A stretch of DNA of 63,816 nt from Nitrospirota bacterium (lineage in GTDB: Bacteria > Nitrospirota > Thermodesulfovibrionia > Thermodesulfovibrionales > SM23-35), in assembly GCA_014859105.1 (NCBI GenBank), contig JACUUX010000010.1, positions 1 to 63,816 of the forward strand, read 5' to 3'. The notes beneath the pieces were generated by a model that was not told where the DNA came from, searched no databases, and was given only the letters and a program-made list of their open reading frames with translations. Positions within the stretch are counted from its first letter, which is position 1, and every line of letters begins with the position of its first letter. Made by a program: the position numbers and the translations under genes. Positions 47,409 to 56,491 of the stretch are shown here, in pieces.

Positions 47409-47869
47409 ATCTACCTTCTACATATAATAGAAATATTTAATTTTATATGTATACATTATAGCATTTTTTGCGGTTAAGACAAGAGAATAAATACACTAAG
47501 ATATAAAGGGGACTTTAAAGAATCTGGGGCATGTTGTTTTAGCTTTCCTGGATTTTTGCCTCAGTCTATTTATTTACACCTGAGGGAATGCATCTCATCG
47601 CTAATATGGTTTATGATTTTATAAAAGACCTTTCTTATCTTAACTAACCCAAAAATTGCAATTAGATATCCATAAAGTCTGAAAAAGATTCTCCTTTCGT
47701 ATTAGGAATCAATGAGTCAGGAAACACCTCTTATATATTCTGAACAAGATTTCACCTAATATCTTTGGGGATTGCTGAAGTCGCCAGAGGCGAAAAACTA
47801 TGCCCCGCAAAATCGGCAACCCGTGTGTTTAAGTAACTGCTCTGCTTTGGAAATTACTAGTTTTTAGGG
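47409..47869. other. 461-bp intergenic region
   Basis: No gene of useful length. A small hairpin CGCC-AGA-GGCG at 47782-47792 lies in GAAGTCGCCAGAGGCGAAAA...TGCCCCGCAAAATCGGCAACC, which superficially resembles parts of a cobalamin riboswitch but does not match its consensus. Confidence 0.3.
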
Positions 47870-48559
47870 CTACATAACTTTTTTCTCATCAATTTCCTTC
47901 GCAAATTCCTTTAATTTTGAGAGCACTTCGTCAGCAGTATATATTTGTCCGTTCTGAAGTTTATACCTTTGAGGTTGAATCATCGCAGGAATTAAGAATT
48001 CCCTTTTGGAATTCTCTACGTATAGAAACTCCGCATATAGAGATGGTATTTTTACAAGCATTGTTTTGTATAGTGCTGTTATCTCTTTGGATTCTAACAG
48101 CATCGGAAGTTGATTTTTTGCCATGGTTATCTTCCTGACAACTTTAACTCCACCAAATTCTCCTGCAATCCATTTGCCGTCTTTTTCAACAATTTCCATT
48201 TTAGTGCGTGTCTCGCCTTTTACCATTACAGGAAACCAGAGGGTTCTTGCATCTATTAATAATGCCTTTGCACCCGTACCTGATTTATAACCCTTAAGAT
48301 TATTCAGTCCAATAATCATCACCGGATACGGGTCTCCGAGACGGGCAATTTTAGCCTCCTCGAGGCTTTTAAACCCAAAATTTGCAAAGTTCCTCTCGTT
48401 AATAATATTCTTGACATATTCCGTAAGAGAATGTTGTGCGAACTCCATCTCTTGTTTCTGAATCATCTCCTGAGAATATGCAGTTCCCGTTAAAAGGACG
48501 ATCGAAACCCAGACATTAACAAGAAAGAAAACTTTATGATATCGATTTGTGATATTCAT
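47870..48559 (-). CDS. Exported protein of unknown function
   Basis: 229 residues with a signal peptide (FFLVNVWVSIVLLTGTAYS) and a mixed alpha/beta body containing DPYPVMIIGLNNLKGYKSG and IDARTLWFPVMVKGETRTKMEIVEKDGKW. It lies 24 bp downstream of the secreted papain-like lipoprotein gene, so the two may be coexpressed. Family not recognised. Confidence 0.55.
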   Translation of the reverse strand: MNITNRYHKVFFLVNVWVSIVLLTGTAYSQEMIQKQEMEFAQHSLTEYVKNIINERNFANFGFKSLEEAKIARLGDPYPVMIIGLNNLKGYKSGTGAKALLIDARTLWFPVMVKGETRTKMEIVEKDGKWIAGEFGGVKVVRKITMAKNQLPMLLESKEITALYKTMLVKIPSLYAEFLYVENSKREFLIPAMIQPQRYKLQNGQIYTADEVLSKLKEFAKEIDEKKVM

Positions 48560-48583
48560 AGCCTCCTCCTGATGTATTTACGT

Positions 48584-49261
48584 TTATGATCCAATATATT
48601 TAAAAGCATAAAAACTGTTCCCCCACTGATGGACTCCGTCGTTGACGAAAGCATCATAAGTCGAGACTACATCTTCTCCGCCACCAACCGGGTTGCATAC
48701 ATTACCGGGGGGGTCAGGTCTTTCACAGTCTGGTGGCCAGGGGTTCATATAGGAAACCCATCGCTGTCCCCCTGCTTCTGCATAACCGTATGCTACGACA
48801 ACATGTCCACCACCACCCGTCCACCACCAGACAACATATATAGGACTTTTTTTGCAATATTTAGTGGGAGAGATGGTATCCTTGACGTCATCCTTATCGG
48901 CGTCTTCCCAAGGCAAACTCGACGCGACATACTTATACTCGAAATTCCAGTGAGTCCAGTTATTCTGAATATCACTGATTGTTGCACCCCAACCTGAACC
49001 CCAGCATGGGCAAATACCAGTGCAACCGGTGCAGCAGTCTGGTGGAGTGCCATGGACATAGTTTGCTGAATCACACTGGGCAATTCTGTGTCCGTAATAT
49101 TCAGAGATCATTTCAGTGGACGCAGCCCAGCACCACCAGTCCCTTTCTTGTGGATGAAGACTGAGGCCAACACTTGCAATCCCTGGAGGATGGCAACATC
49201 CGGAGGCTAAGGCAAGCAACGCAATAACCGCTATTATTAATGGAATCGCTTTTCTTCGCAT
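48584..49261 (-). CDS. Papain-fold (C39/C70-like) cysteine protease lipoprotein
   Basis: 225 residues from ATG 49261 with GGAGAA upstream. The signal peptide has lipobox LASGC (Cys22). The papain-like domain has the nucleophile C44 in RDWWCWAASTEM, His153 in GGGGHVVVAYGY and Asn173 in YMNPW, an AvrRpt2/C70-like triad. Cysteine-rich (CTGCTGICPCWG) between. Exported and lipid-anchored; it could process envelope or extracellular proteins. Confidence 0.75.
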   Translation of the reverse strand: MRRKAIPLIIAVIALLALASGCCHPPGIASVGLSLHPQERDWWCWAASTEMISEYYGHRIAQCDSANYVHGTPPDCCTGCTGICPCWGSGWGATISDIQNNWTHWNFEYKYVASSLPWEDADKDDVKDTISPTKYCKKSPIYVVWWWTGGGGHVVVAYGYAEAGGQRWVSYMNPWPPDCERPDPPGNVCNPVGGGEDVVSTYDAFVNDGVHQWGNSFYAFKYIGS

Positions 49262-49432
49262 AATGTTCTCCTTTCTGTAGATACGGGCAAGCCCGTGGAA
49301 CTCTGATAACGTATTGGATTTAATAAACCTTGAGGATATCATGAAGCCTGTAAATCGTTATCTTTATGATAACACCTCCTTTCAATCTTTACAGAGAGGG
49401 AACAATGACGTTTTCCCTCTCTGTGCCTACAA

Positions 49433-50308
49433 TTAGAATCCGAACTGTTTTGTGGGGACATATTTTTTCTTAAGGAGTGTCCACCAGTCTCTGGCCATTC
49501 CGCTTAAAACATAGTCATATGGCAGCCAGCCATAGCCGCCATTCCCCCATGCTGTACCCCATGAGTTTCTGATCAGAATGGCTCCGGCTGTCTCTTTCCC
49601 ACAAATGGTATTCTTGATAGTGACAGCATCATCATATCCTATGGCTACAACGGCATGACCACCGAGTATTCGTTCACCGGGGCATGGAAATGGAATTTTC
49701 CCTGTGGTTTTTGCCTGTCCTATGGAACTGAAAACCGTAAATCCAAACATTGAAGGTAATTTAGCTGCCAGGTATGCCTTGACCCTCTGGAGCAGGGTTG
49801 CCGCCGGAGTCACAGGAGGATCAAGCCTGTAATAATTTATGGCTTGATAATTCTGAGCAAAGGCATAGCAAAAAGCAGGTGGCTCCTTATCGAAATCCGC
49901 TATTACATAGGACCAGTACCCTTCAGGAGGAACCCCAAAAAGTACCATTGCCCCCATTGTGGAGCGTATAAATGCCCCTGTATCACCTGTCCAGCCTAAA
50001 AGGTCTCGGGTTACTTTATAGAGAAAGAGTCTGGATGCATCAATATGGGTTCCAAAGGCTTTTCTTTCATAATATTCTATCAGTCCCGCCCCCGCCTGGG
50101 CTGTACATGAGCCCAGTGAACCTTGATCCTCAATCTCTGAGCACCATTGCCGCAGGTCTACAGAAGGCGGAAGGCTTACCTTCTCCGGCTCCGTCAGCCT
50201 TATCTCCTGTAGCATGGGCTTAATCTTTTCATGCTCCGGCGAGTAATCCCTGTAATCGGGGAGGTCTGGTAACCATCCCATTCCCAACTTATCATTTATC
50301 TCTGCCAT
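49433..50308 (-). CDS. C1-family papain-like cysteine protease, no signal peptide
   Basis: 291 residues. Oxyanion Gln62 and Cys68 in EDQGSLGSCTAQAG, catalytic His (about 217) in GGHAVVAIGYDD, Asn (about 249) in IRNSWGTAWGNGGYGWLPYDYV. It lacks a signal peptide and a long inhibitor pro-domain, unusual for C1 enzymes. Lies 186 bp downstream of the 749-residue protein gene and upstream of the lipoprotein protease. A truncated copy of its C-terminus survives at 52812-52934. Confidence 0.85.
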   Translation of the reverse strand: MAEINDKLGMGWLPDLPDYRDYSPEHEKIKPMLQEIRLTEPEKVSLPPSVDLRQWCSEIEDQGSLGSCTAQAGAGLIEYYERKAFGTHIDASRLFLYKVTRDLLGWTGDTGAFIRSTMGAMVLFGVPPEGYWSYVIADFDKEPPAFCYAFAQNYQAINYYRLDPPVTPAATLLQRVKAYLAAKLPSMFGFTVFSSIGQAKTTGKIPFPCPGERILGGHAVVAIGYDDAVTIKNTICGKETAGAILIRNSWGTAWGNGGYGWLPYDYVLSGMARDWWTLLKKKYVPTKQFGF

Positions 50309-50494
50309 ATTTTCACTCCTTTTTTAATGTTTTATTTCTTAATAATTATCCTTTGCTGTCATTTCCAAACCGCAACTATATGATGTATTCGTATATCGCC
50401 TCCTTTCTTTTCTTTCAGTTTGGAAACTGCGTCAAACCGCATCCATCCAATAAGGCGGCAGGCAATGCCTGCCCCCGCAAATGTTAAAGAGATA

Positions 50495-52744
50495 CTATTT
50501 TTTTTCAAGCAAACAGAACCCTACGGAAGCACTGTTTCGATTCCCCTGCATATGGTTATTCACAATGGTTCTATCCCAGACATGGAGATATATAACGTAA
50601 CCGCATGGTTTCATCCCAGATGTATCTAATTCAAATGTCCCGTTTGTTATTCCGGATGCAGGCAGAGTCGGGTATGCAGGTTTTTCCCCATGTGTATATA
50701 CCAATGCCGGAAGCGGCCGATGTTTAAACTTATCGTTAGTGGATGGACCATACGGCAATACCAAAATGCTGTAGTACCAGAAATGCTGATCCGTAGCTTT
50801 GAATTTTCCTGTAATTTTAACGCCGGGTGTAGTGAATTCACATGGCCCTGCATCTAAGGATATTTCGGCATCCGGTCTGGTATTGTCGACCTTAACCTTC
50901 ACAACGTTACTTGATATGTGATCTGCTGGAACTCCGGGAGATGGCAATGCACCAAGTTTCCGCAACAATACCCTGATTTCATATAAACCGTCTCCTTCTG
51001 CAACCGGTGTATGCCATTGGGTTAAAACGTTTCCTTCGACAAATTGCTGTACAGGCGGGGTTAAATCTTCTTCATATTTATAATATCCTGCTAGAGCAGT
51101 CTGGTCTTTATGGCTCATGCTCCATGATACGCCATCCCATGTACTTATCCAGATCCTGAATTTATTTGTTATATCCTTCCACCCTGGGTCACCCGTCTTT
51201 CTGTACTGTACTTTGTATTCCAGCTTATGATTATCATCCGGAGGATCATTGGGCGGATTGGAAATATGTCCGCATATTGCTATGACGCCGCCGAATGGAC
51301 TTTCAAGAGCACTATACCCCCCATAAACACTGGGGCCGTTTGCATAGCCATCTCCGATAACGCTTGGTAATACAGTGTATGAATTACCCGAAATGCTTTC
51401 TACTGCCATTCCGCCCACTACACTTATAAATGGTATCTGTTTTCCATCAGTAGGAGTACCAGGCTTAATCTGAATCAATGCATCAACTTTATTCCCCCAT
51501 ACGGGATTGTAGTTCGGCTCATTTTTAGGAGGTGGAATTTGCCAGGACAGTATCCCGCGAATTTTTAGCACCTTGTGTTTACTGCATATATCCTTAAAAT
51601 TTGATAAGCTAACAGGAAGATTCACTGCATATTGCAGCCCTTCCGGAGGGATATTGGGAATATCGTGAACATTCACGCTTGATGTTCCAAGATACTTCCA
51701 ATAACACATCTGCTCGATCTGATCCCAAATGTATGCCCAGAATGCAACGTACTCATAACTGCCCTTTGTGCATAGATTACCGCTATATCCATAAGGAAGT
51801 TTCACTTTTAGTGTGGCTACCAGTGTATCAAGGTCATAGTTCAACCCTACACAATGCAGTTCTTCGTATCTTATGTTCGGCTTTTCTGCGAGGATGACGT
51901 CAATATTCTCTATAATCTTACTGAACATAGGATCAAGTTTATATTTGACCATCAGATTAGGATCCAGCTTGACGCTTTCTGTTACCTTATGTATCTCTGC
52001 GAGATTGAAACGATGTTCGGGAACATCCTCGTCTTTATAGATCTCTTTTAGCTCTACAGGAAGGAGTTCTTCAGTTTTTGAAACCGGAATATCAAGGTCA
52101 AGCATTTCAGGTTCAAGCTTTAGTTCTTTTAAATCAGCAACCTTGATAATATCTTTCAAGAAAAAGTTAGCCGGTTTTATCTGTATCCATTTATCTACTA
52201 CATTTCCCCATACAGGGATATAGTTTGGATTCCCTGCGGGCGGTGGCACATCCCACGATAAGATAGCTCTTACCTTTACCAGATTCGGACTGGTACATAC
52301 CCGTCTCTTAGAATCGATTTTAACGGTGAGGGCATAAGAAAGAGGTTTAGTTTTATCAAGGCATACCTTGTCGCCATCAGGTATATCATGTACATTCACA
52401 CTGGTAATCCCAACATCTTCTCCAGCATCCGTGAAATCTCCATCCCCGTTCCAATCTATAAAAAATCTTACATATTCAAAAGAACCGGGAGAGCAGAGAC
52501 TCCCTTTGTAGCCATACGGTAACTTTACATCAATTATTGCCTCCAACAGATCGCTTTCAGGGTAAAATCCTATACACCTGAGTTCTTCATATTTTGTGTT
52601 GGCCTTCATAGGTAGAACCGGCTTGATTTTGACCTCAGGGAAGGTGCCAAAGTAGTTTGGATTTTCGATTATCAGTTTTTTAAACTCAGCCCTTTCCTTT
52701 TCAACTTTTTCGATAACCCTTTTTCCCTCTTTTTCCTTTTCCAT
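50495..52744 (-). CDS. Large tandem-module protein of unknown function next to C1 protease
   Basis: 749 residues, no signal peptide, charged N-terminal helix (MEKEKEGKRVIEKVEKERAE). Two related modules: about 45-200 (YEELRCIGFYPESDLLEAIIDVKLPYGYKG...DWNGDGDFTDAGEDVG...VNVHDIP...WDVPPP...VWGNVVDKWIQIKP) and about 285-430 (YEELHCVGLNYDLDTLVATLKVKLPYGYSG...VNVHDIP...WQIPPP...VWGNKVDALIQIKP). The C-terminal third looks beta-rich (KVKVDNTRPDAEISLDAGPCEF). The EF-hand-like DWNGDGDF may bind Ca. A substrate or partner of the adjacent protease is an attractive inference only. Confidence 0.7.
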   Translation of the reverse strand: MEKEKEGKRVIEKVEKERAEFKKLIIENPNYFGTFPEVKIKPVLPMKANTKYEELRCIGFYPESDLLEAIIDVKLPYGYKGSLCSPGSFEYVRFFIDWNGDGDFTDAGEDVGITSVNVHDIPDGDKVCLDKTKPLSYALTVKIDSKRRVCTSPNLVKVRAILSWDVPPPAGNPNYIPVWGNVVDKWIQIKPANFFLKDIIKVADLKELKLEPEMLDLDIPVSKTEELLPVELKEIYKDEDVPEHRFNLAEIHKVTESVKLDPNLMVKYKLDPMFSKIIENIDVILAEKPNIRYEELHCVGLNYDLDTLVATLKVKLPYGYSGNLCTKGSYEYVAFWAYIWDQIEQMCYWKYLGTSSVNVHDIPNIPPEGLQYAVNLPVSLSNFKDICSKHKVLKIRGILSWQIPPPKNEPNYNPVWGNKVDALIQIKPGTPTDGKQIPFISVVGGMAVESISGNSYTVLPSVIGDGYANGPSVYGGYSALESPFGGVIAICGHISNPPNDPPDDNHKLEYKVQYRKTGDPGWKDITNKFRIWISTWDGVSWSMSHKDQTALAGYYKYEEDLTPPVQQFVEGNVLTQWHTPVAEGDGLYEIRVLLRKLGALPSPGVPADHISSNVVKVKVDNTRPDAEISLDAGPCEFTTPGVKITGKFKATDQHFWYYSILVLPYGPSTNDKFKHRPLPALVYTHGEKPAYPTLPASGITNGTFELDTSGMKPCGYVIYLHVWDRTIVNNHMQGNRNSASVGFCLLEKK

Positions 52745-52811
52745 GATTCCAAGCTCCTTTCTTAAAAAATCGATTTGTTAATACCCCTTACTCGAATGCC
52801 TGATAGAGGAA

Positions 52812-52934
52812 TTACACATTAAACACCACTGTATCCACCCATTCCTTCTTCAATATTGACCAGAAGTCTTCGGCAAGTCCTTTTAGAACATATTCATAGG
52901 GCAACCAGCCGTAGCCTTCTTCTCCCCAGACAAT
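52812..52934 (-). pseudogene. C-terminal remnant of a second C1 protease copy
   Basis: The frame IVWGEEGYGWLPYEYVLKGL then AEDFWSILKKEW ends at a TAA and matches the C-terminus of the intact C1 protease (GNGGYGWLPYDYVLSGMARDWWTLLKKKY). Catalytic residues are absent. Lies upstream of the 749-residue gene. Confidence 0.75.
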
Positions 52935-53029
52935 CACTATTTAAAACATTCTATTAAGATATGCATACCATATGAGACGGGCGGGTGTACACCCGATTTC
53001 GTCAAAAAAAATCCGGCTTTTGTCAGTTT

Positions 53030-53821
53030 TTAATCTTCAGATTTTTTAGGCGGGATACCGAATGATTTTTTGAAGGCTTCAGAAAAATACTTTTGGGTGT
53101 AGCCTACATGTTCAGCTACATCACTGATCCGCAGGTTTTTGTTTTTAAGAAGTTCTCTTGCCATCTTGAACCTTTTGATAGTGAGATAATCCTTAAATGT
53201 ATAACCGGTGATAAGTTTAAAATAATGGCAGAAGTAGGTTCTGTTCATACCGGCTTTTTTTGTTAGTTCAGAAATATGAATACTGGAAATGTAGTTTTTG
53301 TCAATATAATTTTTAGCTCTTATTATTCCATTTAAAATATCTGAGGGTATTCCCTTTAATGTGTTTTCGACTCCTTCGGTCAGCGTTCCGATGAATACAG
53401 GTTGACGGCGTTCCAATCCTTTATTGTGGATCTCCATTAGAAACTCAACCTTTGCCTTGATTTCGGCTGTGCCAAAGGGCTTCTTTATGTAATCAATAGC
53501 CCCTAATCTGAATGCCTTCTGACACACGTCTTCAGTTCCATACCCTGTAATTACGATTACAGAAATTGGAGGATAGCGTGTTTTTATTTCTTTCAGGATA
53601 TCAAGACCGCTCTTGTCAGGGAGCATATAATCAAGAATGACAATACTAATATCCTCAGAGAGCATAGCCAGCCCTTCAGATGCGGTCGCTGCAAGAAGTA
53701 CCCTGAAGGTGTCTTTAAAAAGAAGACATAGTCTCTCTGTTGTTACCTCGCAATCCTCTATTATTAAAATGCTCTTTTTTGCTGGCTTGTCATTTTGCAT
53801 TTGTCCTCCTAAGTCTCTCAT
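53030..53821 (-). CDS. Response regulator with AraC-type DNA-binding domain
   Basis: 263 residues. Receiver 17-130 with phospho-acceptor D64 (VILDYMLPDKSG), T92-like ITGYG and K113/K114 (YIKKPFG). The C-terminal HTH_AraC (about 160-260) has AKNYIDKNYISSIHISELTKKAGM and ISDVAEHVGYTQKYFSEAFKK. The cognate kinase is not in the window. Start may be the internal ATG (MQNDK, residue 8). Lies 15 bp downstream of a second, receiver-only regulator. Confidence 0.9.
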   Translation of the reverse strand: MRDLGGQMQNDKPAKKSILIIEDCEVTTERLCLLFKDTFRVLLAATASEGLAMLSEDISIVILDYMLPDKSGLDILKEIKTRYPPISVIVITGYGTEDVCQKAFRLGAIDYIKKPFGTAEIKAKVEFLMEIHNKGLERRQPVFIGTLTEGVENTLKGIPSDILNGIIRAKNYIDKNYISSIHISELTKKAGMNRTYFCHYFKLITGYTFKDYLTIKRFKMARELLKNKNLRISDVAEHVGYTQKYFSEAFKKSFGIPPKKSED

Positions 53822-53835
53822 CCAATGATCTTTCT

Positions 53836-54210
53836 CTATGCTTTATTGTTTAAATGCCCCTCTATAGTTCTTATAAACTTTTGCAGTTTGGTCGGCTTTT
53901 CTATATAATCGATAAAGCCATGCTTAAAAAACCCGTCTCTTCCTTCTTTCAGACTGTATGCTGTGAGAGCTATTGAGGGTATGTCTTTTGTAGACAATTC
54001 AGATTTTAAAACCTGTATTGCCTCAAACCCATCCATAACAGGCATTTGAATATCCACAAGAATGAGGTGAGGCTTTTCTTCTATGGCAAGTCTGATACCT
54101 TCAACCCCATTATTCGCTTCGAGGGTTTCATAACCAGCAGACTTCAGCACTATACTGAAAAGATTCAGATTCTGCTCATTATCGTCTATAATTAGTATTT
54201 TCTTGGTCAT
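53836..54210 (-). CDS. Single-domain response regulator
   Basis: 124 residues. D9/D10, phospho-acceptor D53 (LVDIQMPVMDG), T (SIALTAYS) and K (YIEKPTKL) of the CheY fold; no output domain. Probably signals through protein contact or phosphotransfer with the adjacent AraC-type regulator. The start ATGA overlaps an upstream AraC-fragment frame. Confidence 0.9.
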   Translation of the reverse strand: MTKKILIIDDNEQNLNLFSIVLKSAGYETLEANNGVEGIRLAIEEKPHLILVDIQMPVMDGFEAIQVLKSELSTKDIPSIALTAYSLKEGRDGFFKHGFIDYIEKPTKLQKFIRTIEGHLNNKA

Positions 54211-54332
54211 CTTTCCTGTAAACTAAAGTTGCTCCTGCAGGCCATGCGCGCAAGTTTATGAAGCGTCAGGCCTTTTAAATACTTTTCTTCAATATGTTTG
54301 GCTATGATATTGCCTGTGGCCTCGCCAAAAAG
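54207..54332 (-). pseudogene. Fragment resembling an AraC-type helix-turn-helix
   Basis: A start-less frame reads LFGEATGNIIAKHIEEKYLKG then LTLHKLARMACRSNFSLQER-stop. AKHIEEKYLKGLTLHKLARMA aligns well with AKNYIDKNYISSIHISELTKKAG of the neighbouring AraC regulator. It could be the decayed start of a second AraC HTH. Short, so moderate certainty only. Confidence 0.4.
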
Positions 54333-54654
54333 CTATTTATTTAAGCATATGCTTTAATTATAAACAAAAAAATAAGAATGTAAAGAAAAATGGAGGAGAT
54401 GAAAAAGTAGATATAATCTTTTATGATTTAACGGGAACATTATAGATACTTATTTTCAACTACCTTTTTCCAGTTCTTCATCAAAGACGCATACTGAAAA
54501 CTTTTAGCTGGTTACTTGTTGAATCTAAGAAGAAAATTTTTTGATAGAGAAGAAAAAATGATATAAAGTTGAAAAATGGCTCGGTGATAAGCTGATGCGT
54601 CGAAGGCAACCGTCAGCTTCGTCTGCTTATGAGGCGTCGTAAGGTATCCGGACA
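54333..54654. other. 322-bp non-coding region bordering the GC-rich gene
   Basis: A 7-bp stem AAGCTGA/TCAGCTT (54589-54619) lies near the change from low to high G+C at about 54590-54640. No promoter or gene recognised otherwise. Confidence 0.3.
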
Positions 54655-56142
54655 CTACCGCCGTGATCCGCCGAGTATGCCGCCCAGCGCACCGCGCAGG
54701 ATCTTCCGGCCTATCTGGCTACCGACGGTGCGTGCGGCCTGCTTAGCCATGGTTTCGACCAGGCCCTGGCGTCGCTTAGTGCCCCAAATCAAGTCGCCCA
54801 AAGACCCGCTCCCTTTAGATTGTTGCTCCGGCTGGGCTTGGTCTGGCTCTGCCACCGGCATCCCCGCCGGCACAGTCAGTCGGCTCAGGATCTCGTAGGC
54901 CGACTCGCGGTTCACCGGGGAGTCGTACTTGGCGCCTACCGGGCTACGCGTCCGCACAACCATTCGCTCTTCGGGCGTGAGCGCTCCCATTCGGCAGCGC
55001 GGGGGACAGATCATGGTGCGTTCCACCGGCATGGGGACACCCTTTTCCTGGAGAGTTGACACCAGGGCCTCGCCGACACCGAGCTGGGAAATGACCCCGG
55101 CGACGTCAAGCTTGGGGTTGGCTACAAAGGTTTCGGCAGCAGTGCGCACTGCCTTCTGGTCCCGTGGCGTGTAAGCACGCAGGGCGTGCTGGATGCGGTT
55201 CCCGAGCTGGCCGAGAATCTCCTTCGGAACGTCATCCGGGAACTGCGAACAAAAGTATACACCCACGCCCTTGGAGCGGATGATCCGGATCACCTGCTCT
55301 ACCCGCTGGCGTAGTGCCGGCGTCGCGTTTTCGAACAGCAGGTGAGCCTCGTCGAAGAAGAACACGAGCCGGGGTTTATCGAGGTCGCCCACTTCGGGAA
55401 GATTCTCGAACAGTTCCGACAGGAGCCACAGCAAGAAGCTCGAATACAGACGCGGTTTCAGAATAAGCTGGTCGGCAGCGAGGATGTTTACGATGCCGCG
55501 ACCACTGAGGTCGGTGCGCATTAGGTCGCCGAGTTCAAGCGCTGGCTCGCCGAAGAATGCTTGGCCGCCTTCCCGCTCCAGCGACAACAGGGCTCGCTGA
55601 ATGGCAGCGACCGATTGTGTGCTGACCAGGCCGTACTGAGTCGAGATTTCCTTGCGGTTGTCGGCGACGAACCCAAGCAGGGCGCGCAGATCATCGATGT
55701 CGAGCAATAGCAGGCCTCGATCGTCCGCCATTTTGAAGGCAACTTCGAGTATCCCGGTCTGGGTGTCGTTGAGCTCAAGAATCCGGCCAAGCAGGGTTGG
55801 GCCGATTTCACTAACCGTGGCACGTACCGGATGGCCCGCCTTACCGTACAGATCCCAGAACAATACCGGACTAGCCTCCTGAGCGTAGTCCTTAATGCCG
55901 ATCTGAGCGACGCGTTGCCGAATTTTCTCGTTCGAGGTACCGGCCATAGCCATGCCAGCAACATCACCCTTGACGTCAGCAATGAAAATGGGTACGCCTA
56001 ATCGCGAGAAGCCTTCAGCCAGCACGATTAGCGAAATGGTCTTGCCTGTACCAGTGGCGCCAGCGACTAAGCCATGGCGGTTACCGTACTTGGCAAGCAA
56101 TTGGACAGGCTTCTCTCCCTTGCCGATGAGTATCTCGTTCAC
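54655..56142 (-). CDS. HerA/VirB4-like ATPase (DUF853), GC-rich, probably transferred
   Basis: 495 residues from GTG 56142. LLIGKGEKPVQLLAKYGNRH-like start, then Walker A GATGTGKT (28-35), Walker B-like RLVFFFDEAHLLF, and the arginine-finger region QVIRIIRSKGVGVYFCSQFPDDVP. DUF853 proteins (YjgR) form hexameric HerA-type helicase/ATPases. G+C is far above the surrounding genes (near 58-60% by eye), while neighbouring genes are AT-rich, so recent transfer is likely. Its start codon GTG overlaps the stop of a truncated DUF4197 gene. An upstream 19-residue extension in low-GC DNA was rejected as N-terminus. Confidence 0.85.
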   Translation of the reverse strand: MNEILIGKGEKPVQLLAKYGNRHGLVAGATGTGKTISLIVLAEGFSRLGVPIFIADVKGDVAGMAMAGTSNEKIRQRVAQIGIKDYAQEASPVLFWDLYGKAGHPVRATVSEIGPTLLGRILELNDTQTGILEVAFKMADDRGLLLLDIDDLRALLGFVADNRKEISTQYGLVSTQSVAAIQRALLSLEREGGQAFFGEPALELGDLMRTDLSGRGIVNILAADQLILKPRLYSSFLLWLLSELFENLPEVGDLDKPRLVFFFDEAHLLFENATPALRQRVEQVIRIIRSKGVGVYFCSQFPDDVPKEILGQLGNRIQHALRAYTPRDQKAVRTAAETFVANPKLDVAGVISQLGVGEALVSTLQEKGVPMPVERTMICPPRCRMGALTPEERMVVRTRSPVGAKYDSPVNRESAYEILSRLTVPAGMPVAEPDQAQPEQQSKGSGSLGDLIWGTKRRQGLVETMAKQAARTVGSQIGRKILRGALGGILGGSRR

Positions 56143-56429
56143 TCGCCCCCTCCGTTTGAAAATACTGTTGGTGCAGCCAGGATAATCGGGCAAAGCCAAC
56201 CAGCATTTAGCCTGATTCCTCCCAAACCATCCACCTGAGAAACATTTTTCACGGCATTTTCAGTTCCGATAGAGAGAGCTTCCTTCAGCCCTGAGGCAAT
56301 CGTCCCTTCATCAGTGCCTTCCGAAGGCGTTTGGCTTATCACTTTTATAATATTATCAAGCAATCCTGCATGTGCCCATGTTGAAAAAAGAGTTAACATC
56401 AATAATGGTAAAAATAGTCTCTGCTTCAT
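56139..56429 (-). pseudogene. Truncated DUF4197 gene (exported, N-terminal part only)
   Basis: 96 codons. Signal peptide (LPLLMLTLFSTWAHA), then EGTIASGLKEALSIGTENAVKNVSQVDG, which matches the start of DUF4197; beyond this the sequence is unrelated (LGGIRLNAGWLCPI...) and ends at TGA overlapping the DUF853 GTG. DUF4197 proteins normally run to about 220 residues, so the downstream part has been replaced by the transferred gene. Confidence 0.7.
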
Positions 56430-56491
56430 CAGTTTACCCCTCTATATGATAGTTTTATTCTGGTAATAACATTAACATGGTGTAACAAACT

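Noticed and set aside
47770-47830. Possible cobalamin or other riboswitch (GCCAGAGGCGAAAA...TGCCCCGC)
   Set aside because: The resemblance is partial and the needed conserved boxes are missing; there is no B12 transport or synthesis gene downstream.
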